Origin: an uncultured cyanobacterium
Lineage (GTDB): Bacteria; Cyanobacteriota; Cyanobacteriia; Cyanobacteriales; Microcystaceae
Length of the DNA: 49,540 bases
Reading direction: 5' to 3'
Assembly: GCA_903869185.1 (NCBI GenBank)
Contig: CAIPYC010000171.1
Span: forward strand, 1 to 49,540
Both the position numbers and the translations under genes were made by a program. The stretch's first letter is position 1; each line of letters opens with the position of its first letter. The notes under the pieces are model-generated. The model was given only the letters and a program-made list of their open reading frames with translations. It ran no database searches and had not been told where the DNA came from. Below are positions 27,966 to 37,104 of the stretch, one piece after another.

Positions 27966-29327
27966 ATGTCATCATCTATTAAAAAATTAGCATTTAGCGG
28001 AGCACTTTGGACCTTTTTTGGTTATGGATTTGGTCAGGGAGTTAGATTAATTTCAAATCTTATCCTAACAAGATTGCTTTTTCCTGAAATTTTTGGATTA
28101 ATGTCCTTAGTCAGTACTTTTATGGTTGGAATTGGACAATTTTCAGATGTTGGACTAGGACCTAGTATTATTTATAGCCCAAAAGGCGATGATCCACTTT
28201 TTTTAAATACGGCATGGACAATCAAGGTAATAAGAGGCGTTATTCTTTGGCTATTTTCGATATTCATCTCATTTCCTTTATCCCATGTTTACAACAATCC
28301 ACAAATTCTCTATTTACTTCCTGTAATTGGTTTAAACTTCATTTTCGATGGATTTTTATCAACTTCTGTTTATACTTTAAATCGGGAAGTAAATGTAAAA
28401 AAGAATATCATTTTCGATCTATTCTTTCAGTTACTCCAAATAGCCATAATGTTAATCTGGGCCTGGTTTAATCATAGTATCTGGGCCTTAGTAGGATCTG
28501 GTCTGATTAGTTCTTTTCTCAAAATGATCGTTAGTCACTTTATCATAAAGAACTACAGCAATAAGTTTGCTTGGCAAGGCGAAATAGCCAAGGAAATTGC
28601 TAATTTTGGCGGCTGGATCTTTTTATCAACAGCAGCAACCTTTATTGCTGTTCAAGCCGACAAACTTATACTCCCAAAATTGTATCAAAATCCCAGCGAG
28701 GGATTAAAAGTCCTTGGTGTATATATAATTGCGTTGACTTTTGCAATGATTCCTCAAGATATTGTAGGAGTCCTCTCAACCAAAATAATTTTTCCAGTTA
28801 TTGCTAAATTCTCTGATTTACCCAGAGAAAATTTAAGAAGGAAGATTCTTTCAAAGCGATGGATGGTGTTATTAATTATTGGTGTGTTAGTAGCGGTCTT
28901 TTTCTGTTTTGGAGATATTTTAATATCCAAGCTTTATGACAAAAGATATCACCAAGCAAAATGGATGTTACCCATTCTGGCTTTAGGTATTTGGCCTAAC
29001 CTACTCTATCAAACAGGAGTTGAATCACTAGTGGCTGTAGGGAAACCTAAATATCTGGCTTTCAGTCAAACCACTAAGAGTATCTATATGTGCATATTTC
29101 CTGTATTAGCCTACCATTGGTTCGGTTTAATAGGATTTGTTATTGCAGTGGCAATCAATGATTTTGGACTTTACAGTTTTGTAGTCTATGGGTTATTGAA
29201 AGAAAAACTAAACTTTCTAAAACAGGATTTTGCTTGCACACTTATCTTAGCTATGGTAATTTTGATTTTGCTGACTATTAGAAATTTTGTGGGTTTAGGC
29301 TATCCAATTAATTCAATTTCTATCTAG
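27966..29327 (+). CDS. Wzx-type oligosaccharide flippase
   Basis: A 453-residue polytopic protein of the polysaccharide transporter family (MOP superfamily), which moves lipid-linked oligosaccharide across the inner membrane. The N-terminus SSIKKLAFSGALWTFFGYGF and the block LTRLLFPEIFGLMSLVSTFM are typical of this family. About twelve hydrophobic segments are visible through the sequence. It starts 20 bp from the start of the divergent L,D-transpeptidase-like gene and is followed after 33 bp by the polymerase-type gene, so flippase and polymerase probably form one operon. AT content is higher than in neighbouring housekeeping genes, as is common for such genes. Confidence 0.87.
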   Translation: MSSSIKKLAFSGALWTFFGYGFGQGVRLISNLILTRLLFPEIFGLMSLVSTFMVGIGQFSDVGLGPSIIYSPKGDDPLFLNTAWTIKVIRGVILWLFSIFISFPLSHVYNNPQILYLLPVIGLNFIFDGFLSTSVYTLNREVNVKKNIIFDLFFQLLQIAIMLIWAWFNHSIWALVGSGLISSFLKMIVSHFIIKNYSNKFAWQGEIAKEIANFGGWIFLSTAATFIAVQADKLILPKLYQNPSEGLKVLGVYIIALTFAMIPQDIVGVLSTKIIFPVIAKFSDLPRENLRRKILSKRWMVLLIIGVLVAVFFCFGDILISKLYDKRYHQAKWMLPILALGIWPNLLYQTGVESLVAVGKPKYLAFSQTTKSIYMCIFPVLAYHWFGLIGFVIAVAINDFGLYSFVVYGLLKEKLNFLKQDFACTLILAMVILILLTIRNFVGLGYPINSISI

Positions 29328-29360
29328 ATTTTCGACTTCATATTTATACTGTAAAAATAC

Positions 29361-30794
29361 ATGGAAACGAGTTACGTAACACCAAATCTCTTAGCGCAGT
29401 TAGTATTATATTTGTGGTTCCCTTTAGTTATATCCTTCCTCTTCATTTTTCCAATCAGAAAAGCGATCATTATTGCTTATATCGTTGGAGAATTATTTAT
29501 TCCTAAGTCTCTTGTATTCAAACTGCCATTAATACCTAGCTATGCCGAAGATACTGCCACAAGCTATGCTCTGCTAACAGGAATTATTATCTTAACCCTC
29601 ACCAAAACTATTGATTCGCGTCAACTCAAAGAATTTAAATTTAAATCAATAGATATTCCAATCGTTTGTGTTTGTTTGAGTCCTTTTTTTTCTTCTTTAA
29701 CTAATGGACTTGGACTGCATGATGCAATCAGTGGTGTACTTAATGTTTTTTTTACCTTTGCCATTAGCTATTTTCTAGGAAGAATTTATCTTGGCAATCT
29801 TGGTGGATTAAAAGAGCTCTGTCTAAACATAATCAAAGGTGGAATTTTATATATTCCTTTGTGTTTATATGAGATTAAAATGGGCCCATTTTTACATGCA
29901 CAATTATACGGATATAGCGCGCATAGCTCAGGGTTTATGCAGGCTCTTAGAATGGGTGGTTGGCGACCCCAGGTATTTATGACGCATGGGTTGGTAGTGG
30001 CTCTGTGGATGGTCTCGGCTACTATGACAATTCTATGGCTATATCAGTCTAAAACAATTATGAAAATTTGGTATTTAGATATAAAGTGGTTAACAGCAAT
30101 AATGTTTTTTACTTTTATATTATTAAAATCCACTGGAGCCTATATATATTTAGTCTATTATTTGATTATATTTATTTTTTCTCGCTATCTAAAGAGTAAT
30201 ATTCCAGCTTGGTTTTTAGTTTGCTTTTTAATTATATTTTTGTTAGGCAGATCAACCTTGATTCTGTCTGAGCCGCTGGTAAATTCCTATGTTGCCAAAT
30301 ATTCATCAGCAGATCGCAATCAATCATATGATTTTCGCTTAATAAACGAAGATATAATGACCAAGCATGCATGGGAAAAGCCAATTTTTGGTTGGGGATC
30401 ACATGGAAGAAATATGATAAGATCAAAAGATGAATATACAGGTGAATACAGTGGTGTAACTGTCGTTGACAGCTTATGGATCATTGAATTTGGCACAAAT
30501 GGATTTTTTGGTCTAATCAGCTTTTATTCATTTTTTATTTTACCAATCATACTTTTTTTGAGACGCTTTAAACCTAGAGAATGGTTTAATTCTGGTTTGG
30601 CACCTGTAGCATGTTTGTCCATGGTGTTATTAGTCTTTGTATGGGATAGCACGGCAAATGCTGGAATCATGTCGATATTTCCTTTAATTTGTGGTTCACT
30701 CAATGGGATATTGTCTCGCAAACCTGTTGTCAAACTTTCGAAAAAATCATTTAACAATAAACCTAGTATGATAAGAAGGAATAGGGTGACATGA
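29361..30794 (+). CDS. O-antigen ligase/polymerase-like membrane protein (Wzy type)
   Basis: A 477-residue protein with about eleven hydrophobic segments and a large loop (about residues 305-365) before the last spans. The loop contains the Wzy/WaaL-style block YDFRLINEDIMTKHAWEKPI and FGWGSHGRN. These proteins polymerise or ligate polysaccharide repeat units on the periplasmic face; which of the two cannot be told from sequence. The pairing with a Wzx-type flippase argues for polymerase. It is followed by 147 bp of AT-rich DNA and then kaiA. Confidence 0.78.
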   Translation: METSYVTPNLLAQLVLYLWFPLVISFLFIFPIRKAIIIAYIVGELFIPKSLVFKLPLIPSYAEDTATSYALLTGIIILTLTKTIDSRQLKEFKFKSIDIPIVCVCLSPFFSSLTNGLGLHDAISGVLNVFFTFAISYFLGRIYLGNLGGLKELCLNIIKGGILYIPLCLYEIKMGPFLHAQLYGYSAHSSGFMQALRMGGWRPQVFMTHGLVVALWMVSATMTILWLYQSKTIMKIWYLDIKWLTAIMFFTFILLKSTGAYIYLVYYLIIFIFSRYLKSNIPAWFLVCFLIIFLLGRSTLILSEPLVNSYVAKYSSADRNQSYDFRLINEDIMTKHAWEKPIFGWGSHGRNMIRSKDEYTGEYSGVTVVDSLWIIEFGTNGFFGLISFYSFFILPIILFLRRFKPREWFNSGLAPVACLSMVLLVFVWDSTANAGIMSIFPLICGSLNGILSRKPVVKLSKKSFNNKPSMIRRNRVT

Positions 30795-30941
30795 TAAAAT
30801 ACAGATCATAAGAACCTGTGTTTACTATGGTTCAATTAATATATATGATGTAAGTAGTGAATATTGTTTTTGTGAAATATGGATCGTTTGTTTTATCATA
30901 AAGACATTTAAGATCTAATCCTTTTATAACTTTTTGATTTT

Positions 30942-31838
30942 TTGTCTATAAGATTGTCAGTCTGTTTATTAGTCGGTGAAGAATTTTTGGCGCAGTCACT
31001 GTTAAATCAGCTGAGTCAATATAGTTTTCATGTAAAACTTATTAGAACGCAAGAAGAATTTCTGGAATTTCTAGCAGAACATGGTGAGGAAGTTGACTGT
31101 TTGGTCATTTTGCAGCAACCTGGTATTTTTCCTGTGTTTAATGAGATGTTTGAACAGGGCATATTATTGCCCATGGTATTACTCAGTCCAAACGAACAGG
31201 AAAAATTTTATTTAGATCCAACTTACGTTTATCATAGCGCCGAAATCAAGCTTTCACTAAATAATACAGAAGAATTGCCCCTTAAAATTGCCGAGGCAAT
31301 TGAGCGTTTTTTACATCTGGGGCAGAGTTGTTCACTTATAGAGAAAAACAATGAAGATGATGATCATGACTTCCAACATCCTCAAAAGCATCAGCGCTTG
31401 AAGATTTTGCAACAACGTAAATTAACTGATAAGCTTAAAGAACGTCTTGGGTATTTAGGAGTTTATTACAGAAGAAATCCCAAACTTTTTTACAGAAATT
31501 TAGATTCTGATGAAAGAAATGTATTTCTTCAGAATATTTCAGATAATTATCGACAAATTATCCTTAATTATTTTAATGGAGATATTGATATTAATACTGA
31601 AATAGATCAATATGTTAATAATCTTTTCTTTTATGATTTTTCGGTTTCTCAGGTTCTAGAAATTCATATGGAACTTATGGATAGCTTTTCTCAACAACTT
31701 AAGTTGGAAGGCAAAAGTGAAGAAATTCTTCTAGATTATAGATTGGTTATTATTGATATACTGGCGCACCTCTGTGAGATGTACAGACGGTCTATACCCA
31801 GAGAAGATGTCTCCTATGATTTTTCAATTAAAACTTAG
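30942..31838 (+). CDS. kaiA: circadian clock protein KaiA
   Basis: A 298-residue full-length KaiA, which stimulates KaiC autophosphorylation by binding its C-terminal tail. Residues 1-135 form the pseudo-receiver domain (DCLVILQQPGIFPVFNEMFE), then a linker (about 136-165), then the all-helical dimerisation and KaiC-binding domain (KLKERLGYLGVYYRRNP; VLEIHMELMDSFSQQLKLEG; LAHLCEMYRRSIPRED). The only fitting start is TTG 30942: an in-frame stop lies at 30927 and the first eleven residues align without gaps to the start of S. elongatus KaiA. A second TTG is at 30954. No Shine-Dalgarno sequence is seen, which implies weak translation. Confidence 0.95.
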   Translation: MSIRLSVCLLVGEEFLAQSLLNQLSQYSFHVKLIRTQEEFLEFLAEHGEEVDCLVILQQPGIFPVFNEMFEQGILLPMVLLSPNEQEKFYLDPTYVYHSAEIKLSLNNTEELPLKIAEAIERFLHLGQSCSLIEKNNEDDDHDFQHPQKHQRLKILQQRKLTDKLKERLGYLGVYYRRNPKLFYRNLDSDERNVFLQNISDNYRQIILNYFNGDIDINTEIDQYVNNLFFYDFSVSQVLEIHMELMDSFSQQLKLEGKSEEILLDYRLVIIDILAHLCEMYRRSIPREDVSYDFSIKT

Positions 31839-31876
31839 TAGACGAAGTATTCTGCATATGAGGATTGATTAAAGTT

Positions 31877-32188
31877 ATGAGCTCTCTTAAAAAGACATAC
31901 GTCTTAAAATTATATTTAGCAGGCAATACGCCGAATTCAGTCAAAGCACTTAAGACTTTAAAGACAATCTTAGAACAAGATCTTCAAGGTGTTTACGCGC
32001 TAAAGGTAATTGATGTTTTAAAAAATCCACAACTGGCTGAAGAAGATAAAATCTTGGCGACCCCGACTTTATCAAAAGTTTTACCTCCACCGGTGCGTAA
32101 AATTATAGGTGATCTCTCAGATCGCGAAAAAGTCTTAATTGGTTTGGATCTACTCTATGAAGAGATTCGTGCAAGTGAGCTTGAATAA
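31877..32188 (+). CDS. kaiB: circadian clock protein KaiB
   Basis: A 103-residue thioredoxin-like, fold-switching clock protein that sequesters KaiA onto the KaiC CI ring. The sequence is strongly conserved ([73 protein letters not shown]). The frame is open to a TTG at 31865 but ATG 31877 gives the standard length. It lies 38 bp after kaiA and 64 bp before kaiC, so kaiBC and probably kaiABC share transcripts. The C-terminus ends in the usual acidic tail (EEIRASELE). Confidence 0.97.
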   Translation: MSSLKKTYVLKLYLAGNTPNSVKALKTLKTILEQDLQGVYALKVIDVLKNPQLAEEDKILATPTLSKVLPPPVRKIIGDLSDREKVLIGLDLLYEEIRASELE

Positions 32189-32252
32189 TAGATGATAATG
32201 TTTTTTGTTGGAATATTTAACTAAATCATACACTCGCTCTGAATAATCAGTG

Positions 32253-33803
32253 ATGAATCAAGAGATACAAGACTACAAGAACGAAAACACCATAGGTGTG
32301 CAAAAAATCCGCACTATGATTGAGGGGTTTGATGAAATTACCCACGGAGGAATACCGATTGGACGTACTACTTTGGCTAGTGGTACTTCGGGTACCGGAA
32401 AAACCCTTGTCGCGGTTCAGTTCCTCTACAATGGCATCAAGTATTTTGATTATCCAGGACTATTTATAACCTTTGAAGAGTCCCCTTACGACATAATACA
32501 AAATGCTTATAGTTTTGGTTGGGACTTGCAGAAGTTAATCGATGAAGGCAAGCTTTTTATTTTAGATGCTTCTCCAGATCCCGATGGACAAGAGGTAGTT
32601 GGCAGTTTTGATCTCAGTGCCCTGATTGAAAGAATTCAGTATGCCATACACAAATATAAAGCCAAATTAGTCTCTATCGATTCAGTGACTGCCATATTTC
32701 AACAGTATGATGCTGCCTCAGTTGTCAGAAGAGAGATATTTCGTCTAGTTGCCAGACTCAAACTGTTGAAAGTCACCTCAATCATGACCACAGAACGAGT
32801 GGATGAGTATGGGCAGATTGCTCGTTTTGGTGTAGAAGAGTTTGTATCGGATAATGTAGTTATTCTACGTAATGTTCTAGAGGGAGAAAGAAGACGCAGA
32901 ACAATTGAAATCTTAAAATTGCGAGGTACTACACACATGAAAGGGGAATATCCCTTTACAATCACCAATGATGGTATTAATATTTTCCCACTTGGAGCTA
33001 TGCGCTTGACCCAAAGATCAAGTAATGTTCGTATTTGCTCTGGTGTCACAACACTTGACCAAATGTGTGGAGGTGGGTTTTTCAAAGATTCAATTATCTT
33101 GGCAACTGGGGCAACTGGAACAGGCAAAACTCTTCTGGTGAGCAAATTTCTCGAACAAGGGTGCAAAATCGGCGAAAGATCTATCCTCTTTGCTTATGAG
33201 GAATCGAGGGCACAGCTTTCTCGCAATGCCTTTTCGTGGGGAATTGATTTTGAAGAGATGGAGCAAAAAGGATTACTTAAACTACTTTGTTCTTATCCTG
33301 AATCGGCTGGATTGGAAGATCATCTTCAGATGATCAAATCAGAGATTGCTGAATTCAAGCCATCTAGAATTGCCATTGATTCACTATCAGCTTTGGCTAG
33401 AGGGGTTACCAATAACGCCTTTCGGCAATTTGTCATAGGTGTCACTGGCTATGCTAAACAGGAAGAAATCACTGGATTTTTTACTAACACCACAGATCAG
33501 TTCATGGGCGCACATTCAATTACCGAATCCCACATCTCCACCATTACCGATACCATATTGATGCTGCAATATGTCGAAATCCGTGGAGAGATGTCGAGAG
33601 CCATCAATGTCTTTAAGATGAGAGGTTCCTGGCACGATAAGGGAATCAGGGAGTATACCATTAGCGAAGATGGACCTAATATCAAAGACTCTTTCCGTAA
33701 TTATGAGAAAATTATCAGCGGCTCTCCTACTAAGATAATGATAGATGAAAAAACGGAACTGTCTCGCATCGCCCGCAATATTAAAGACAAATCAAAACAA
33801 TAG
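32253..33803 (+). CDS. kaiC: circadian clock ATPase/autokinase KaiC
   Basis: A 516-residue double-domain RecA-like ATPase, the core oscillator protein. CI has Walker A GTSGTGKT (44-51) and CII has GATGTGKT (286-293). The phosphorylation pair is present as Ser429-Thr430 in ESHISTITD, matching S431/T432 of S. elongatus. The C-terminal KaiA-binding A-loop and tail follow (RNYEKIISGSP; DEKTELSRIARNIKDKSKQ). A GTG at 32250 is adjacent to the ATG at 32253; I use the ATG. Everything needed for a KaiA-responsive oscillator is intact. The 3' end lies only 6 bp from the end of the convergent Ap4A phosphorylase gene. Confidence 0.98.
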   Translation: MNQEIQDYKNENTIGVQKIRTMIEGFDEITHGGIPIGRTTLASGTSGTGKTLVAVQFLYNGIKYFDYPGLFITFEESPYDIIQNAYSFGWDLQKLIDEGKLFILDASPDPDGQEVVGSFDLSALIERIQYAIHKYKAKLVSIDSVTAIFQQYDAASVVRREIFRLVARLKLLKVTSIMTTERVDEYGQIARFGVEEFVSDNVVILRNVLEGERRRRTIEILKLRGTTHMKGEYPFTITNDGINIFPLGAMRLTQRSSNVRICSGVTTLDQMCGGGFFKDSIILATGATGTGKTLLVSKFLEQGCKIGERSILFAYEESRAQLSRNAFSWGIDFEEMEQKGLLKLLCSYPESAGLEDHLQMIKSEIAEFKPSRIAIDSLSALARGVTNNAFRQFVIGVTGYAKQEEITGFFTNTTDQFMGAHSITESHISTITDTILMLQYVEIRGEMSRAINVFKMRGSWHDKGIREYTISEDGPNIKDSFRNYEKIISGSPTKIMIDEKTELSRIARNIKDKSKQ

Positions 33804-33809
33804 CAAAGA

Positions 33810-34625
33810 TCAAAGACTATAGCTTACATCGGCTAAGAGATTGAGTGGACCATGATGTGCCAATTTTTTGAAATATTCTTTGTTTGACACAAAGAAACAA
33901 CCTGCAAAGCCTAGAGAATTTAGGGAAATTTCCAGGCTTTTTTCTTTACGTCTAGGCACTAAAAGCATCCAGGTCTTGGTAATCAGCAGATTGTAAGCTG
34001 AGCCACATCCCGCTACATCCAGAAGAGTTTGATATGAACGGGCAAGTATGGCAGATGGGACAGATGATTGTTCTAAATCATAATGTACGATTGCATGAAC
34101 AAAGGGAAATACTGGACTTCTAGCTAATCTTCCTTGTGTAAAAGTAGATTCGATTACCTCTGTAACTGGAATAGCCGAAGGCGAGAGAGGAATCAACTGG
34201 AGATGTTTGTGATGCTGACTGGCACCAGCTAGTTTTCCGCCATTATAAAAAGCTAAACCATCAACTTGGCCAAGACAAATCCACAGAGCTATAAAATCCT
34301 GTAAGGTCAAGAGTGAATCTTGCTGCTCAAAAGCCTTTGTGATAATCAAAACATGGTGGTCAACAACATTGAACTTATTCAGGAGACAGACGTGGGTATC
34401 AGAAAGATTTTCAACAAAGAGATCTTCTTCATAGGGCAAAAAGGGATTGATATTTTTTTGTCCCTGTTTGACAATTGCGATTTTTTTGCGCTCAAGATCG
34501 CTGGAAATGCGAACAACAAAATTAATTCCCGAATTCTCGAGATATTCATAGGTAGTGGGAATTGGATGGAGCGCTCCGACAGCAAGAGCATGTTGATTCT
34601 GTCTGATAATTTTTTCCCAAAGCAT
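33810..34625 (-). CDS. ATP adenylyltransferase / Ap4A phosphorylase
   Basis: A 271-residue HIT/GalT-superfamily enzyme expected to split diadenosine tetraphosphate with phosphate into ATP and ADP. The active-site block is visible as AGASQHHKHLQLIPLS, containing the HxHxx-type histidines, preceded by GLAFYNGGKLAG. The N-terminal half shows NPFLPYEEDLFVENLSD and HVLIITKAFEQQ, as in the bacterial and yeast enzymes. Length is normal. It follows the 599-residue fusion gene by 9 bp on the same strand, so they are cotranscribed, and it converges on kaiC. Confidence 0.88.
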   Translation of the reverse strand: MLWEKIIRQNQHALAVGALHPIPTTYEYLENSGINFVVRISSDLERKKIAIVKQGQKNINPFLPYEEDLFVENLSDTHVCLLNKFNVVDHHVLIITKAFEQQDSLLTLQDFIALWICLGQVDGLAFYNGGKLAGASQHHKHLQLIPLSPSAIPVTEVIESTFTQGRLARSPVFPFVHAIVHYDLEQSSVPSAILARSYQTLLDVAGCGSAYNLLITKTWMLLVPRRKEKSLEISLNSLGFAGCFFVSNKEYFKKLAHHGPLNLLADVSYSL

Positions 34626-34634
34626 CTTGACAAG

Positions 34635-36434
34635 TTAGTTGGTTAAATTAATGCAATCTTGATCTTGATCGAAACAGGGAAACTGAAGAACTCCAATATT
34701 TTGTATACCAGTATCTGGCGGAAAGATTGCCACCACATGGGGCACAGGCCTGGGTTTATAGACTACCTGAGACTTACCATAGTAGACCAAGTCTGCACTA
34801 GCTCCAGAATCGACCATCACTACATCTTTGAGACCAAGTTTAACCAATATTTTACCTAAGGCTACAGAGTCCAAGTTATCCTTGGTAACCCCAATTATTG
34901 GCTGACCGGCTTGGTTGATCCCCCAAAAAGCTCTGTTTCTGGGTACATCAAAAGCATAAAGATGAGTAGCTTCAAAGGTTTCCGCTGGTTGAGGACGAGA
35001 GTTTTTCACTAACCAAGCTCCGGCAACAAAAGCATCAGTAACAGTTGAATCATCAGCAGATTCAGCGAGAATACCACTAAAACTATTGTGAATATTAGGA
35101 TCAAAGGGAATAAATTTTACCCATTTAGGACTAATGAGAACAAGAGGTCTACCTGTGATTTTCTGAATATCCCAACTATTACCAGGAATAAAAACCTTTT
35201 CATTTTGACTCAATACCGGACCAATCATCTCATTGGTATTGAGAGTCTTCATCGAAAAGAAAGTACCATCAAGAGCTGCTACAGCATCGGTATCCTGGAT
35301 GATTTTGACAACCGAGGTCCGCACCGGTGCATGAATAGTTCCGGGTTTACCGCCTATAGCCATGATAATTTTTTTATTGTCAATAAGATATATTTCCTGT
35401 CTGGGTATACTTGTAAAATCGAAAGCCTGAACTTTTGTGGGCAAAGCCATACCTCCCCAGACAATGGAAAGCAAATCCTTGAGATGATCTTGATCAAAGC
35501 GCTCTATTTCCAGAATATCAGTCGACTGACCAGCAAATTCCGGTTTGAGCTCATTAGAGATCAAGGCAGCTTCATAGCCGGATTTGATGACCCAGTTTTT
35601 TACTCTTTCATCCAATTTACTGTTGGGATAGTTGAAGTAAAGAACTGACTTACCCAGTCTCTGTTCTAGGTTTTTTTTGGATGTCAATACTTCTTCTTTT
35701 AGATGAGCTTCGCTTAGGGATGTCAAATCTTCTGGATGGGATAGAGAATTATTGGCAATTGTAACTAGAGGATTATTGGCCATTTCCTTAAGCTCACTCC
35801 AGTTGAGTCTGTCGATTTTCCCTTCTAGCGCATTGATATAAACAGAAAAAATTGCAGGATAACCATATTGCTTCAAAAGAGAATATACATACTTATAGTG
35901 CCCAGCATAGCCGCCATCAAAGCTCAGCAAAATCGGCTTTTCTGGTAATGGCATACCTGTACCAAGATGCTTGACCAGCATATCCATACTTACAGGGGTT
36001 AGTCCGGCTCTTTTGATTGCTTCAAATTGTTTGGCAAGCTTTTCATTGGTGATCCCTGAACTACTATCTTGTGCGTTAGAGACATTGTAGTAAACAATTA
36101 TGGGAACCTTTGCCAAGCGAGCATAAACATTGATCTGCGGAAAAGTAGCTGTTTCGGCATCTCCATTTTTATCTGAATTCCAGTTATTGGATATCGATTC
36201 AGCATCATAACAGTCGCTTACGTTGGTATCTTGGATGATGTTATATTCCAAGGTAAGACCCAATCCCATTTTATTACTGGGTGTTTTGTCAAATCTATCG
36301 CAGAATGAGACGCTGGAAAAATCAGCAGGCGCACTCACAACAGTCTGTTGTAGCAGAGAGAGCAGCAAAAATGCAAATGTAGCAATTACCACTAAAAAAA
36401 CAAGAGTAAATATCCTTTCCCAACGCAATTTCAT
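34635..36434 (-). CDS. membrane-anchored deacetylase-like / phosphodiester glycosidase (NAGPA-like) fusion
   Basis: A 599-residue protein with an N-terminal span (about 8-32). Residues 110-320 resemble the NodB polysaccharide deacetylase fold (VPIIVYYNVSN; ILLSFDGGYAGHYKY; YLK-type barrel strands). The metal-site motifs are altered: the usual FDDG is FDGG (Asp173, Gly174), and the usual H(S/T)xxH is NSLSH (Asn229, His233). Residues 345-595 look like the phosphodiester glycosidase/NAGPA domain (GTIHAPVRTSV; LDGTFFS; VAGAWLVKNSRP; FWGINQAGQPIIGVT; DVVMVDSGASADLVYYG). It probably acts on envelope glycans at the outer face of the inner membrane, with the C-terminal domain the likelier active one. 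It heads an operon with the Ap4A phosphorylase gene. Confidence 0.8.
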   Translation of the reverse strand: MKLRWERIFTLVFLVVIATFAFLLLSLLQQTVVSAPADFSSVSFCDRFDKTPSNKMGLGLTLEYNIIQDTNVSDCYDAESISNNWNSDKNGDAETATFPQINVYARLAKVPIIVYYNVSNAQDSSSGITNEKLAKQFEAIKRAGLTPVSMDMLVKHLGTGMPLPEKPILLSFDGGYAGHYKYVYSLLKQYGYPAIFSVYINALEGKIDRLNWSELKEMANNPLVTIANNSLSHPEDLTSLSEAHLKEEVLTSKKNLEQRLGKSVLYFNYPNSKLDERVKNWVIKSGYEAALISNELKPEFAGQSTDILEIERFDQDHLKDLLSIVWGGMALPTKVQAFDFTSIPRQEIYLIDNKKIIMAIGGKPGTIHAPVRTSVVKIIQDTDAVAALDGTFFSMKTLNTNEMIGPVLSQNEKVFIPGNSWDIQKITGRPLVLISPKWVKFIPFDPNIHNSFSGILAESADDSTVTDAFVAGAWLVKNSRPQPAETFEATHLYAFDVPRNRAFWGINQAGQPIIGVTKDNLDSVALGKILVKLGLKDVVMVDSGASADLVYYGKSQVVYKPRPVPHVVAIFPPDTGIQNIGVLQFPCFDQDQDCINLTN

Positions 36435-36673
36435 AAACCTTAATAATATAGAGTAATTTTACAGAATATAGGATTTTTTTTCAAAATAGGAGTTTGACTA
36501 TTATTAAAGATACAGGATTGCGTCTGATGTGGAAGACTAATTTTCCTAGCATATATTGAATAATATTTCATTGGAATATATACTTATTTTTTCTAAATGC
36601 GAGAATTTTTGTTGCTGATTGTTAAGTCAAGAAAAAATTGAAAATATTTTGCAAAATCGGAGATATGTTTGTT

Positions 36674-36679
36674 TATAAT
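36674..36679 (+). promoter_or_regulatory. likely -10 element of gcvH
   Basis: TATAAT stands 29 bases upstream of the gcvH start codon, followed at once by GGGCA where transcription could begin. A weak -35 candidate TTGCAA lies at 36649-36654 with a long 19-base spacer. The rest of 36435-36673 is AT-rich with no ORF; I saw no glycine riboswitch. Confidence 0.45.
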
Positions 36680-36708
36680 GGGCAATGAAATAAATCTATT
36701 GGTAAACA

Positions 36709-37104
36709 ATGGAACTTGAATATCCTGATGATCTGCAATATCTAGAAAGTCACGAGTACGTGAGAATGGAAGGGGAAATAGCTACTATTGGGATCAGCGC
36801 CTACGCCGTAGATCAACTGGGCGACATTGTCCATCTGGAATTACCAGAGGTTGGAGATGCAGTCAAAGTAAGAGAGAGCTTCGGTACTATTGAATCTGTT
36901 AAGGTATCAGAAGAGCTGTTTCCTCCTGTTTCCGGTACTGTAATCGAGAGGAATGAGACATTATTAGAATCCCCAGAGACTATAGCTCAAGATCCTTATA
37001 ATGAGGGCTGGCTAATCAAGTTAAGGGTTAATAGTTTTGATGAAACCGATCTTGATGATACTCTCAATGCCAGCGAATATCGAATTCAAGTAGAAGGCGA
37101 GTAA
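36709..37104 (+). CDS. gcvH: glycine cleavage system H protein
   Basis: A 131-residue lipoyl carrier that shuttles the aminomethyl group between the P, T and L proteins of glycine cleavage, needed in cyanobacteria for photorespiratory glycine. The lipoyl domain is complete: [36 protein letters not shown], and the lipoylation site [15 protein letters not shown] with Lys65. The downstream [20 protein letters not shown] is standard. The other gcv genes are not in the window, as usual in cyanobacteria. Its stop lies 19 bp inside the convergent purM gene. Confidence 0.96.
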   Translation: MELEYPDDLQYLESHEYVRMEGEIATIGISAYAVDQLGDIVHLELPEVGDAVKVRESFGTIESVKVSEELFPPVSGTVIERNETLLESPETIAQDPYNEGWLIKLRVNSFDETDLDDTLNASEYRIQVEGE

